Shown piece by piece: positions 15,660 to 24,750 of a stretch of 46,833 nt of DNA (position 1 is the stretch's first letter; each line of letters starts with the position of its first letter). Source of the DNA: Clostridiaceae bacterium (lineage in GTDB: Bacteria > Bacillota > Clostridia > Peptostreptococcales > Natronincolaceae); assembly GCA_018432235.1 (NCBI GenBank), contig JAHDLO010000054.1, positions 1-46,833 of the forward strand, written 5' to 3'. Below the pieces are notes generated by a model. That model was not told the DNA's origin and ran no database searches. It was given only the letters and a program-made list of their open reading frames with translations. Made by a program: the position numbers and the translations under genes.

Positions 15660-16763
15660 TTAAGCTGACTTATCAACCATTGATTTAGGTTTAGCAAATA
15701 TCATTCTTCCTGCTGCCGTCTGAAGCACACTGGTTACTAGTACATCTATGTTCTTGCCGATAAACTTTTTACCGCTATCAACAACTATCATCGTACCATC
15801 ATCCAAATATGCCAGTCCTTGACCGGATTCCTTACCATCCTTTATGACCTGCACCAGCATCTCTTCACCCGGCAGAACCACCGGTTTTACAGCATTGGCC
15901 AGCTCATTGATGTTAAGTACAGGTACCCCTTGAAATTCTGCAACTTTATTAAGATTATAGTCATTTGTCAGCACCTTGCCGTCCAACACCTCAGCTAATC
16001 GCAGCAGCTTAGTATCGACCTCTGAAAGGTCTTCGAAATCCTTGCTGAATATCTTTACTTCAATATCTAGCTCCTTCTGGATTTTATTTAAAATATCCAG
16101 ACCACGCCTTCCCCTGTTTCTCTTAAGTGAATCAGAGGAATCGGCTATATGCCTTAGCTCCTCTAAAACAAATTCAGGAATTATAAGGGGACCTTCAACA
16201 AATCCTGTCTTGCATATATCAGCAATTCTCCCATCTATAATGACACTGGTATCTAATATCTTCGGAGAAGATTTTTGTTCTTTTTTACTTCCTTTATCCT
16301 TACTCATATTCTTTTTAAATACCGACTGCAGACTGGTAATTTCGTCTATTTTCTTCGTAGCTATTCTTGCACCGAGATATCCCATAAAAATATGAAGGAC
16401 TGCAGATACAATGGTTCCTACAAAAGGAATCGGTATGTTATATAATAGCTGACTAATTAAATAAGCAATAAATAAACCTATTATCATCCCTACGGAGCCG
16501 AGAACTACATTTACCATTGGTACATTTGCCAGCTCTTTTTCAACCCAATTGACAATGCTTCTGCCCAAATTGATTAACCAAGGGGTAATAAAGAAAAATA
16601 TAATACCACTTAACAAAGAAGATATAATAATTCCAATAATATAAGCTGCTACGTTTGTTTGAATACTTTCAAGGGCCATGATATTAATAATGTACACAAA
16701 TAATGCTAAACCTAAAAAAGAACCTAATATTGTTAATACGCCTCTAATGATTTTATTAATCAT
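15660..16763 (-). CDS. PIN and TRAM domain membrane protein (YacL-like)
   Basis: The 367-residue protein starts with four hydrophobic helices (residues about 5-30, 37-62, 83-108 and 113-135). A basic linker (KDKGSKKEQKSSPK) is followed by a PIN nuclease-like domain (about 168-290), with acidic residues in LDTSVIIDGRIAD, PEFVLEELRHIAD, EVDTKLLRLAE and KVLTNDYNLNK. A TRAM domain (about 295-350) follows, with GQGLAYLDDGTMIVVDSGKK. Bacillus YacL has the same layout and position near ispD, radA and disA; its RNA substrate is not known. The ATG is preceded by AGGAGGTGG. Confidence 0.93.
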   Translation of the reverse strand: MINKIIRGVLTILGSFLGLALFVYIINIMALESIQTNVAAYIIGIIISSLLSGIIFFFITPWLINLGRSIVNWVEKELANVPMVNVVLGSVGMIIGLFIAYLISQLLYNIPIPFVGTIVSAVLHIFMGYLGARIATKKIDEITSLQSVFKKNMSKDKGSKKEQKSSPKILDTSVIIDGRIADICKTGFVEGPLIIPEFVLEELRHIADSSDSLKRNRGRRGLDILNKIQKELDIEVKIFSKDFEDLSEVDTKLLRLAEVLDGKVLTNDYNLNKVAEFQGVPVLNINELANAVKPVVLPGEEMLVQVIKDGKESGQGLAYLDDGTMIVVDSGKKFIGKNIDVLVTSVLQTAAGRMIFAKPKSMVDKSA

Positions 16764-17015
16764 TCAACCACCTCCTATCATCATTATTCCCTTTTTTTGA
16801 TTTTTTAAAATAAACCAAATAAAAACTTATAACTTTATGCCCTTAAAGTAAAATTTTTATAAGCTAAAAAGTGAGTTCTTTTTTATTGTCGTAGATAATT
16901 TAGGAAATGTCAAGCAAAGTCAGTCGACCTTTTAGCCTATTTTTCCTTATTTAATAAACATTTAATCAATATTTAATAATTGTAAAGTTAACAAAATTAA
17001 TACTTAATAAGAAAT
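16764..17015. other. AT-rich gap between the CarD-like gene and the PIN/TRAM gene
   Basis: No reading frame, clear hairpin terminator or repeat is visible. The stretch is strongly AT-rich with short A and T runs and presumably holds the promoter of the PIN/TRAM gene, though I cannot place it with confidence. Confidence 0.5.
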
Positions 17016-17492
17016 TTATTTTATGGCCTCTTCAACAATAGTCATTATATCCGCATCCAACCTATCGGTTGCCAGAATTAATTCACTTATCAATATTTGT
17101 CTTGCATTACTAAGAATTTTTCGCTCACCAGTTGATAGGGTTTTCTCACGATCCCTTAGCGTCAAATTTCTTACAACCTCTGCTACCTCATAAATATCAC
17201 CTGTTTTCAGGCGGTCCATATTTGCACGATATCTTCTGTTCCAATTTTGTGGCATCTTCGTTTCGTTAGCCTCCAATACAGCAATTACGCTTTCAACCTC
17301 TTGATTGCTGATTACTTGTCGAATACCGATGCCATCAATCGTATCCAAAGGAATCATTACTTTCATTTCGTCCAAAGGCATACGCATAATGTAGTATTTT
17401 CTTCTTGTCCCAAGGATCTCCTTTTCTTCAATAGCTTCGATAACACCAGCACCATGCATTGGATAGACAATTTTATCCCCGATATTAAACAT
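17016..17492 (-). CDS. CarD/CdnL-family transcription regulator
   Basis: CarD-family proteins bind the RNA polymerase beta subunit and stabilise open complexes at promoters. The 158 residues show the N-terminal RNA-polymerase-interacting Tudor-like domain (FNIGDKIVYPMHGAGVIEAI, KYYIMRMPLDEMKVMIPLD). The helical C-terminal domain contains WNRRYRANMDRLKTGDIYEVAEVVRNL and GERKILSNARQILISEL. The spacing and length match the family. It is a single gene between yacL-like and a divergently transcribed unknown gene. The ATG has AGGAGG about 7 nt upstream. Confidence 0.94.
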   Translation of the reverse strand: MFNIGDKIVYPMHGAGVIEAIEEKEILGTRRKYYIMRMPLDEMKVMIPLDTIDGIGIRQVISNQEVESVIAVLEANETKMPQNWNRRYRANMDRLKTGDIYEVAEVVRNLTLRDREKTLSTGERKILSNARQILISELILATDRLDADIMTIVEEAIK

Positions 17493-17717
17493 AGTATAAA
17501 CCTCCTAAATTGGCTATATTACATCATAATAAGTATACAACAGCGGTTGTAAAATGTCAAACAAATAAAATATTTTATCACACCACATAATAGTTGTCAA
17601 TCGAAAATTTTCTTTTTTATTGTTTTTTATTTCCTTTAATACGCCGTCAGGGGCCATATAACTAATAGTCCTATAGCCATAATTTTATGATATCCTTCAA
17701 AATCCAAATTCCTCTAA

Positions 17718-17747
17718 TTGACAAGGAAATTAACATATAAGTATAAT
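17718..17747 (+). promoter_or_regulatory. Consensus SigA promoter of the unknown gene at 17793
   Basis: TTGACA (17718-17723) and TATAAT (17742-17747) match both consensus hexamers exactly, with an 18-nt spacer. Transcription should start near 17754, about 40 nt before the ATG. Confidence 0.85.
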
Positions 17748-17792
17748 ATTGATTAGAGCTAATAATTATTATACTCACGAGGAGTTGAATAT

Positions 17793-18182
17793 ATGAAAAA
17801 CTTATCAGATTTTCAATCAAAGGTGGACGAGGTCCTAATTCGTCATAGGAGCATTTTAGACATATTAACAAAGCTTCAGGAGAGCTCTGCCAAGGTAAAT
17901 AGAGCTGTTGCCAAATCGGCTACATATTGCGGCTGTATTCAAATCCATACGGTAAAGCAAGACATACCGCAGGATACGACATTCTCAGAGCTTAAAAACT
18001 TTTTAGGTCATCACATCGAAGGTGAGCTATGCGATATCTGCCACGAAAAAATTGAGCAGGAGCTGGCTAACAATCTCTTTTATCTTACTACTCTGTGCAA
18101 TCTATTTAATATTGATATGGCAGAGATGACTAATAAGCACTATGAGCAGCTGAATACCTTAGGAAAGTATGGTTTACTTTAG
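17793..18182 (+). CDS. Conserved-looking protein of unknown function with two cysteine pairs
   Basis: I cannot name this 129-residue protein. It appears almost wholly helical. A central segment has CGC in TYCGCIQIHTVKQ, and a second pair, CDICHEKIEQELANN, lies about 35 residues further; together these could form one metal site or a redox pair. The helix-rich EELxxN pattern recalls small MazG-like all-alpha proteins, but no pyrophosphatase motif is clear. It has a consensus SigA promoter, a good GAGGAG site 8 nt from the ATG and its own terminator, so it is a real single-gene unit. It is the only plus-strand gene in the first 28 kb, lying between the CarD-like gene and disA. Confidence 0.8.
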   Translation: MKNLSDFQSKVDEVLIRHRSILDILTKLQESSAKVNRAVAKSATYCGCIQIHTVKQDIPQDTTFSELKNFLGHHIEGELCDICHEKIEQELANNLFYLTTLCNLFNIDMAEMTNKHYEQLNTLGKYGLL

Positions 18183-18190
18183 GTAATGAG

Positions 18191-18218
18191 TAAGCCCCGG
18201 ATTTCCGGGGCTTATTTT
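18191..18218 (+). terminator. Intrinsic terminator after the unknown gene
   Basis: AAGCCCCGG and CCGGGGCTT arms with a 4-nt loop are followed by ATTTTAT, 9 nt after the stop codon. The A-rich left side is short, so it acts mainly on plus-strand transcripts. Confidence 0.9.
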
Positions 18219-18293
18219 ATATGGGTTTTTACATGGGCTTGATGGACAACTCAGAGCAAAGCCTGCTTTTGCTGGTCATTGCTTTGCTATACA

Positions 18294-19370
18294 TTAGATA
18301 TGTCTTCCCAGCATCACCTGCTCCTGAAGCCTTCGCAGACCTTCTTTTATCGCTCTAGCTCTTACCTCTCCAATTCCTTCTACATCATCCAGCTTCTCTA
18401 TAGATGCCTGTAGTATTTTTTGCAAACCGCCAAATTGCTTAACCAGATTTTCTATAACCGAGGCCGGCAGTCTTGGTATTCTACTCAAAATTCGGTAGCC
18501 CTTGGGCGAAAGATTTGCATCTAATGCTGCTAATGTGCCCTCATGACCCAATAGTCTAGAAAAGGAGGATAGGTCCAGCAGTTCCTCGGAGGACAGCAGC
18601 TTTATCTGCTTTTGAACCCCGGCATAGTCCAACTCCTGGTTTTTGTTGTAATCAAATATGACATATTTTCCATCTTCCTTCACATTTCCTACCAGCTCAT
18701 CCAATTGCATACTCACCAGTATGCCTTCATTCCCCAGCTCACTGATAAAGCGTTCTATTTCCTTTACTATCCGCATTACCATTTCTGTCCTTTGCAGCAC
18801 CACCACTACATCATAAAGCGTTACTAAGTCTTCGAATTCCAGCGCGCTTAGATTGCTCATGGCCTGATCCAGTACAGATTTATATTTTTCCAATGTTTGT
18901 ATCGCTTGATTTGCTTTTGTCAGAATCCTTCCGGTGTCCTGAAGGACATACTTTGTATTCCCTTGATATAGCGTAATGATATTTCTTCTTTGCGATATAG
19001 ATATTACCGTTTCTCCGGTTTCCTTTGCAACCCTTTCTGCTATACGATGCCTGATGCCTGTTTCAGAGGTTGAAATGGTGGGATCAGGTATCAGCTGAGT
19101 ATTTGCATAAAGAATCTTTTTATTATCATTGCTTAATATTATGGCACCATCCATTTTCGCCAGCTCATATATATATGCCGGTGAAAAATCTATATTGATA
19201 TAAAAGCCGCCATCCACAAGATTCATAACCGACTCACTATCACCAAATACTATCAAGGCCCCCATCTTACCCCTTAAGATGTTTTCAAGACCTTCCCTCA
19301 GAGGCGTGCCCGGAGCAACCATTCTTATTGCTTCTATTAACTGCTTTTGCCTTCTTTCCTCTTCCTTCAA
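18294..19370 (-). CDS. disA: DNA integrity scanning protein DisA, diadenylate cyclase
   Basis: DisA joins two ATP into cyclic di-AMP and scans DNA for lesions and branched structures. The N-terminal DAC domain has the DGA motif (KMDGAIILSND) and the RHR motif (ETGIRHRIAERVAKETG). A helical linker (about 150-300) leads to C-terminal helix-hairpin-helix repeats (FGGLQKILQASIEKLDDVEGIGEVRARAIKEGL; the last HhH is VEGIGEVRAR). The length of 358 is normal. The start is TTG 19370, with GGAGG about 10 nt upstream and no better ATG nearby. It follows radA, as in Bacillus. Confidence 0.96.
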   Translation of the reverse strand: MKEEERRQKQLIEAIRMVAPGTPLREGLENILRGKMGALIVFGDSESVMNLVDGGFYINIDFSPAYIYELAKMDGAIILSNDNKKILYANTQLIPDPTISTSETGIRHRIAERVAKETGETVISISQRRNIITLYQGNTKYVLQDTGRILTKANQAIQTLEKYKSVLDQAMSNLSALEFEDLVTLYDVVVVLQRTEMVMRIVKEIERFISELGNEGILVSMQLDELVGNVKEDGKYVIFDYNKNQELDYAGVQKQIKLLSSEELLDLSSFSRLLGHEGTLAALDANLSPKGYRILSRIPRLPASVIENLVKQFGGLQKILQASIEKLDDVEGIGEVRARAIKEGLRRLQEQVMLGRHI

Positions 19371-19458
19371 TTGAATACTACCTCCCCCTAAGGAACTTAT
19401 ATTTATTAACTGCTATTTTTACCTAAAAATGAAATAATGAAACCCTTATTTCTTTAAT

Positions 19459-20823
19459 TTATTCTATTATTTTTATAGCCTCTTGTAGATTATTTACAGG
19501 TATTATTTTTATATTATTTCCCTCATCAGATTTATTATTATTTTTCCTGGGCAATATTATCCTCTTAAAGCCCAGCTTCTGGGCCTCCTTAACCATCTTA
19601 TCTGTATGGGATACAGGTCTTAAATCCGCTGTTAGACTTATCTCTCCCACCATAATAATTTCTCTTGTGGCTACGGGTATCCCCCTTAAGCTAGAATATA
19701 TAGCCGCAGCAATCCCTAAATCTGCAAAGGTGCCCTCAAGCTTAAGTCCCCCTACTACATTAATATATATGTCAAAATTCACAAGGGGAAGTCCCATTTT
19801 TTTCTCTAATACTGCAATAATCATATTCAATCTATTGAGATCCACGCCGACAGCCGTTCTCCTTGGAAATCCTGTATTTGTCGGTGTGACCAAAGCCTGT
19901 ATCTCCAATAGGATAGGGCGTGTGCCTTCCATAGTGGCTATAACAACAGCCCCTTCTGCCTCAGGATTTATAGACTCCAGAAAAATTGCAGAGGGATTCG
20001 AAACCTCCATAAGTCCCTGCTCTGCCATTTCAAATATGCCTATTTCACTGGTGGTGCCAAACCTGTTTTTTAAAGCTCTTAATATTCTAAAATCCTGAGT
20101 CCTTTCCCCCTCAAAATGCAGCACAGTATCAACCATATGCTCTAAAACTCTGGGGCCTGCTAGTTCCCCCTGCTTTGTTACATGGGCAACTAAAAATATT
20201 GGTAAGTTTCTGCTTTTCCCTATGCGCATCAGATTATTTACACATTCCTTCACCTGAGAGACACTTCCCGGTGCAGAGGACAGCTCCGATTGATAAAGGG
20301 TTTGTACAGAATCTATTATAACAAAAACCGGTTGCATCTCATTGATATAGCCCTCTATGATTTCCACATTAGTTTCAGAAACAATAAAAAGCCCCTCAGC
20401 CAGAGCATTAAGCCTTTCAGCCCTCATTTTTATCTGCTCCTCTGACTCCTCACCAGAAACATATAATACTTTGCCATATTTTTTTGCAATATGACTGCCG
20501 GTCTGTAGTATGAGGGTTGATTTACCTATTCCCGGCTCTCCAGAAATAAGTGTTAGCGAGCCCTTAACCAGCCCACCCCCTAAAACTCTATTCAACTCAG
20601 TTATTTCTGTATGATATCTCTCATATGAACCGGATTTTACATTTTTTATAGGCTGTGGCTTTGTTTTGCCTTCAGTGGTGGCGGAACGCTTAAAATCCTT
20701 TTTCAAAAGGACCAGCTCCTCCTCCATTGTATTCCATTGATCACATCCTGGGCATTTTCCCAACCATTTGGGACTTTCATAGCCACAGGATTGACATATA
20801 AATTTGGTTTTGCTCTTTCCCAT
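19459..20823 (-). CDS. radA: DNA repair protein RadA
   Basis: RadA is a RecA-like ATPase and branch-migration helicase of recombination repair. The 454-residue protein has an N-terminal zinc finger (CQSCGYESPKWLGKCPGC), Walker A GEPGIGKSTL (about residue 95), a Walker B region VFVIIDSVQTL and the RadA-specific KNRFG motif (LKNRFGTTSEIG). The C-terminal domain is Lon-protease-like but non-proteolytic (NVVGGLKLEGTFADLGIAAA). It lies between clpC and disA, as in Firmicutes. The upstream gap of about 420 nt indicates a separate promoter from clpC. Confidence 0.97.
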   Translation of the reverse strand: MGKSKTKFICQSCGYESPKWLGKCPGCDQWNTMEEELVLLKKDFKRSATTEGKTKPQPIKNVKSGSYERYHTEITELNRVLGGGLVKGSLTLISGEPGIGKSTLILQTGSHIAKKYGKVLYVSGEESEEQIKMRAERLNALAEGLFIVSETNVEIIEGYINEMQPVFVIIDSVQTLYQSELSSAPGSVSQVKECVNNLMRIGKSRNLPIFLVAHVTKQGELAGPRVLEHMVDTVLHFEGERTQDFRILRALKNRFGTTSEIGIFEMAEQGLMEVSNPSAIFLESINPEAEGAVVIATMEGTRPILLEIQALVTPTNTGFPRRTAVGVDLNRLNMIIAVLEKKMGLPLVNFDIYINVVGGLKLEGTFADLGIAAAIYSSLRGIPVATREIIMVGEISLTADLRPVSHTDKMVKEAQKLGFKRIILPRKNNNKSDEGNNIKIIPVNNLQEAIKIIE

Positions 20824-21241
20824 ACAATCACCACCTGAATTATTCTTTATTCATTGTACCACAGCTGATGCCAGTAATGTATAGAGAATAGATTTTAGTG
20901 AATAGTGGAATACCATGATGGTGGCTGGCTAAGGGAGCATCCGGTGCCTCTACGCAATTAAATTTTGGTATTCAATGGGGTTATATTTCTATATAGCTTC
21001 GTTGTCGTCATCATCATATTACCTGATATGACTTCCTCCTCTTCCTCCCTATAAAAAATTTTCCTCAGGGCTTAATCTAAGTTTTAATTGTAACCAGGCC
21101 CTAGGTTTGAAATTTACTCAAAAAAAGGAAGGGCTGTCGCACTATCTCCCTCCTTAGCGCTACAGCCCCTCTTTTTTTCATTATTCGATTTTCTATTCAC
21201 TAAGCTCTATTCGCTATTTTCTATTTACTAAGCTCTGTTCA
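20824..21241. other. Intergenic stretch between clpC and radA
   Basis: No supportable gene. It holds an 8-bp inverted repeat, GAATACCA (20908-20915) and TGGTATTC (20966-20973), enclosing a GC-richer 50 nt. It also holds a short palindrome CATAT-N6-ATATG (about 21010-21030), the clpC terminator, and a degenerate tract built of CTATTCRCTA/TTCACTAAGCTC units (21185-21260) that continues into the last codons of clpC. Confidence 0.5.
21120..21177 (-). terminator. Intrinsic terminator of clpC
   Basis: Minus-strand arms GGGCTGTAGCGCTA and TAGTGCGACAGCCC are followed by TTCCTTTTTTT. An A run precedes the other side, so it may also act on plus-strand transcripts. It lies about 65 nt past the clpC stop. 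Confidence 0.9.
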
Positions 21242-23698
21242 CTATTCGTTATTCACTAATGCTTTACTAACTATTACCAGCTCATCATCCTTTACATCCA
21301 CCAATACAGTACTGCCTGATTGTATGGCACCCCTCAGGAATTCCTCTGAGAGCTTATCCTCGATCATCTTTTGGATGGCTCTTTTAAGCGGTCTGGCACC
21401 AAATTGCGGATCATAGCCTTTTTCGGCAACATGCTCAATAGCAGCCTTACTCACGTCAAGCGATATATGCATCTCCTTAAGCCGCTTATTTAAGTCCTTC
21501 AGCATTAGATCTACTATTCTTCCTATATGCTCTCTTTCAAGACTGTGGAAGACTATGATGTCGTCTATACGGTTCAAGAATTCAGGTCTGAAGGTCCTTC
21601 TGAGCTCCTCCATAACATTTTCCTTCATTTTCTCATATTCACTCTTAACAAGATTTTCCTCAGAGGCCACAAAACCAAGGGTTCTTTGCTTTTTGATGGT
21701 ATGGGCACCGACATTTGAGGTCATTATAATGACGGTATTTTTAAAATCTACGGTTTTTCCCTTACCATCCGTCAGCCTTCCATCATCCAATATTTGAAGT
21801 AATATGTTAAAGACATCCGGATGAGCCTTCTCGACCTCATCAAAAAGAATTACAGAATAGGGTTTTCTTCTGACCTTTTCCGTCAGCTGCCCTCCCTCGT
21901 CATAGCCCACATATCCCGGAGGTGATCCGATTAATCTGGACACCGTATGCTTCTCCATATACTCCGACATGTCTATACGGATCATGGCCTCCTCTTCTCC
22001 AAACATAGCCTCTGCCAGTGCTCTTGACAGTTCTGTTTTACCTACACCTGTAGGTCCCAGGAAAACAAATGAGCCGATAGGTCTCTTAGGGTCCTTCAAG
22101 CCAACCCTGGCCCTTCGTATGGCCTTTGAGATCGATGTAACAGCCTCCTCTTGACCAATTACTCGGTCATGGAGAATATCCTCCAGCTTCAGCAATCTAT
22201 CGGATTCCTCCTGCTGCAGCTTATTAACAGGAATTCCCGTCCAACTAGAGACAATTGCTGCAACATCCTCAACCCCAACCACCAATTGATTTATATGATT
22301 TTCACTTTTCCAATTATTCTTTCTTTCCTCCAACTCATCCTTGACGGCCTTCTCTGAATCTCTAAGCTTAGCAGCCCTTTCAAAGTCCTGAATGCTGATG
22401 GCCTCTTCCTTTTCCTTCAGTAGCTGCTCCATCTGTTCTTCCAGGTCCTTAAGATCAGGAGGAGCAGTTACAGCCTTAATTCTGATTTTAGAAGCCGCCT
22501 CATCAATAAGGTCAATAGCTTTATCCGGCAGAAATCTATCGGTTATATATCTATGGGATAGCTCTGCAGATGCTGTCAGGGCATCATCACTTATTTTAAC
22601 TCTATGATGAGCTTCATATTTATCCCTCAAGCCCTCTAATATCTTTATGGTGTCCTCAACCGATGGCTCCTCAATAGTTATAGGCTGAAACCTTCTTTCT
22701 AGGGCTGCATCCTTTTCTATATGCTTACGATATTCATCGAGGGTGGTGGCACCAATTGCCTGAAGCTCTCCTCTTGCCAGAGCCGGCTTTATGATATTTG
22801 ATGCATCGATGGCCCCCTCTGCTGCTCCAGCTCCGATGATGGTGTGGATTTCATCAATAAAGAGAAGCACATCTCCTGTATTACGGATTTCCTCCATAAC
22901 CTTCTTTAGTCGTTCTTCAAACTCTCCTCTATATTTTGCACCTGCCACCATAGATGCAAGGTCCAGGGTGACTACCTTTTTGTTCCGTAAAACCTCCGGT
23001 ACATTTCCCTCGACAATTCTTTGGGCCAGGCCCTCAGCAATAGCTGTTTTACCTACACCCGGTTCGCCTATAAGGCAGGGATTATTCTTGGTCCTCCTAC
23101 TTAAAACCTGTATGACTCTTTCTATTTCCTCAAATCTCCCTATAACAGGGTCCAGCTTACCCTCCTCGGCATATTGATTCAGGTCTCTTCCGTATTGATT
23201 TAAAGTAGGCGTATTTTTAGATTTTTTTATCTCATTTGAATTTATGCCACTTTTATTACTGGAATTATTAAAAAGCTTTATCACCTCATCCCTTACCTTT
23301 TGCAGAGATAAGCCCTTATCCAATAGTATTTTAGCGCCTACACCTTCACCCTCTCGAATTAAGCCCAGCAGAAGATGCTCTGTTCCTACATAGTTATGTC
23401 CAAGCTCTCGAGCCTCCGCAACACTTAATTCAAAAATTCTCTTGGTCCTGGGAGTAAAGCCCAAAAGCTCTGCATTATCTTCTCCATATCCAATTAAAGC
23501 GATTATCTTTTCCTGTATTTCCGCCTCACTGATTTGCAGATTTTTTAACGCCTGAGCCGCGATTCCTTCTCCTTCATTGAGAAGCCCCAGTAATAGATGC
23601 TCAGTACCTACGTAATTATGACCCCATTGCTTTGCAAACTGCTGGGATAGAATAATAGCCTTCTGAGCCCGTTCTGTAAATTTTCCAAATACTGACAT
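21242..23698 (-). CDS. clpC: ATP-dependent Clp protease ATP-binding subunit ClpC
   Basis: ClpC is the Hsp100 unfoldase that feeds ClpP, with McsB-marked proteins among its substrates. The 818 residues comprise two N-terminal repeats (FTERAQKAIILSQQFAK and the GHNYVGTEHLLLGLL pair). They are followed by AAA-1 with Walker A GEPGVGKT, a UVR-type coiled middle domain (FERAAKLRDSEKAVKDEL), AAA-2 with Walker A GPTGVGKT, and the C-terminal D2 small domain. I start at ATG 23698, with GGAGGTG 6 nt upstream; the GTG at 23707 lies within that site. The last codons (ALVNNE) are encoded by a GAATAA/GAATAG-type tract shared with other gene ends. Last gene of the CtsR operon. Confidence 0.97.
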   Translation of the reverse strand: MSVFGKFTERAQKAIILSQQFAKQWGHNYVGTEHLLLGLLNEGEGIAAQALKNLQISEAEIQEKIIALIGYGEDNAELLGFTPRTKRIFELSVAEARELGHNYVGTEHLLLGLIREGEGVGAKILLDKGLSLQKVRDEVIKLFNNSSNKSGINSNEIKKSKNTPTLNQYGRDLNQYAEEGKLDPVIGRFEEIERVIQVLSRRTKNNPCLIGEPGVGKTAIAEGLAQRIVEGNVPEVLRNKKVVTLDLASMVAGAKYRGEFEERLKKVMEEIRNTGDVLLFIDEIHTIIGAGAAEGAIDASNIIKPALARGELQAIGATTLDEYRKHIEKDAALERRFQPITIEEPSVEDTIKILEGLRDKYEAHHRVKISDDALTASAELSHRYITDRFLPDKAIDLIDEAASKIRIKAVTAPPDLKDLEEQMEQLLKEKEEAISIQDFERAAKLRDSEKAVKDELEERKNNWKSENHINQLVVGVEDVAAIVSSWTGIPVNKLQQEESDRLLKLEDILHDRVIGQEEAVTSISKAIRRARVGLKDPKRPIGSFVFLGPTGVGKTELSRALAEAMFGEEEAMIRIDMSEYMEKHTVSRLIGSPPGYVGYDEGGQLTEKVRRKPYSVILFDEVEKAHPDVFNILLQILDDGRLTDGKGKTVDFKNTVIIMTSNVGAHTIKKQRTLGFVASEENLVKSEYEKMKENVMEELRRTFRPEFLNRIDDIIVFHSLEREHIGRIVDLMLKDLNKRLKEMHISLDVSKAAIEHVAEKGYDPQFGARPLKRAIQKMIEDKLSEEFLRGAIQSGSTVLVDVKDDELVIVSKALVNNE

Positions 23699-23715
23699 TA
23701 TTAGCACCTCCTAAG

Positions 23716-24738
23716 CTATATGCTCCTTCTTATTAATTCTGCTCTCTTTTTGTCCCTTTCATGCTCCCCAATTTCTCCACCAAATTGTTTTTGTATATAG
23801 CCTGCCTGTATCATAATCATCAGCTCATTGAGCTGCTGTAGATTAATATCTGCTATGAGCTTTAAATTGACCCCCAGCTTTAGGTCTGAAATTAATTTCA
23901 TTGCCTCATTGCTGGTGATCAGTCTGGCATTCTTCAAGAGGCCATAGGACCTGAAAATTCTGTCCTCTAGCTCAACAGGTCTTTCAACATACAGGTTTTC
24001 TCTCAGGGCTCTTTCCTGCTGTACGATCTGTCTGACAACATCCTGAAGATTCTTAATTATCTCCTCCTCCGTCATGCCCAATGTAATTTGATTTGAGATC
24101 TGATATATATTTCCGGTAAACTCAGTTCCCTCACCATGAATCCCCCGTACAGCTAATCCTATTTGACCTGCTATTTTGATAACATTGCTCATATATCCCG
24201 TCATATTTAATACCGGCAGATGCAGCATGACAGATGCTCTAATGCCGGTACCGACATTGGTAGGGCAGGAGGTCAGATATCCCAACCTTTCATTGTAGGC
24301 ATATTTAATTCTCTCCTCTATGAGATCATCAATTCTATTGGCCATATCCCAGCCTTCCGAAAGCTGAAGCCCAGGCAGCATACATTGGATTCTGATGTGA
24401 TCCTCCTCGTTGATCATAATACTTAAAGCTTCATCATTATTTACCAACAAAGCACCGATATCACTGTGCTTTAATAAATCAGGACTTATAAGATTGTTTT
24501 CCACATAGTTCATTTTCTCTAATCGATTTAGACTATTAATCTCAATTAAACTAAAATCATTTTTTAGGGAGGAATTTCCCTCAATCACTGCATCATATAC
24601 TCTGCTTATTATCTCTCGGCCCTGTGGCTCCTTTAGGCTCTGAGGAAAAGGTGTGGCCTCTAAATTTCTTGCCAACCTTATCCTACTGCTTATAACGACA
24701 TCCGAATCGGGACCTATTTCCTTCAGCCATTTAGGCAT
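23716..24738 (-). CDS. mcsB: Protein arginine kinase McsB
   Basis: McsB phosphorylates arginine residues, marking proteins for ClpCP. The 340-residue protein has the phosphagen-kinase-like ATP-binding arginines in ISSRIRLARN, the loop TSCPTNVGTGIRASVMLHLP with the conserved cysteine, and RGIHGEGTEFTGNIYQISN. The C-terminal RDxxRA motif (RDKKRA) forms the phosphoarginine sensor pocket in this family. The ATG has GAGGGAT about 7 nt upstream. It lies 18 nt before clpC and 12 nt after mcsA in the CtsR operon. Confidence 0.97.
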   Translation of the reverse strand: MPKWLKEIGPDSDVVISSRIRLARNLEATPFPQSLKEPQGREIISRVYDAVIEGNSSLKNDFSLIEINSLNRLEKMNYVENNLISPDLLKHSDIGALLVNNDEALSIMINEEDHIRIQCMLPGLQLSEGWDMANRIDDLIEERIKYAYNERLGYLTSCPTNVGTGIRASVMLHLPVLNMTGYMSNVIKIAGQIGLAVRGIHGEGTEFTGNIYQISNQITLGMTEEEIIKNLQDVVRQIVQQERALRENLYVERPVELEDRIFRSYGLLKNARLITSNEAMKLISDLKLGVNLKLIADINLQQLNELMIMIQAGYIQKQFGGEIGEHERDKKRAELIRRSI

Positions 24739-24750
24739 AAGCTATCCCTC

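Noticed and set aside
20958..21017. Possible 19-residue leader peptide on the minus strand before radA, starting MMMTTTKLYRN
   Set aside because: AGGAGGA lies too far upstream (about 14 nt or more) and the peptide has no notable codon run; more likely chance.
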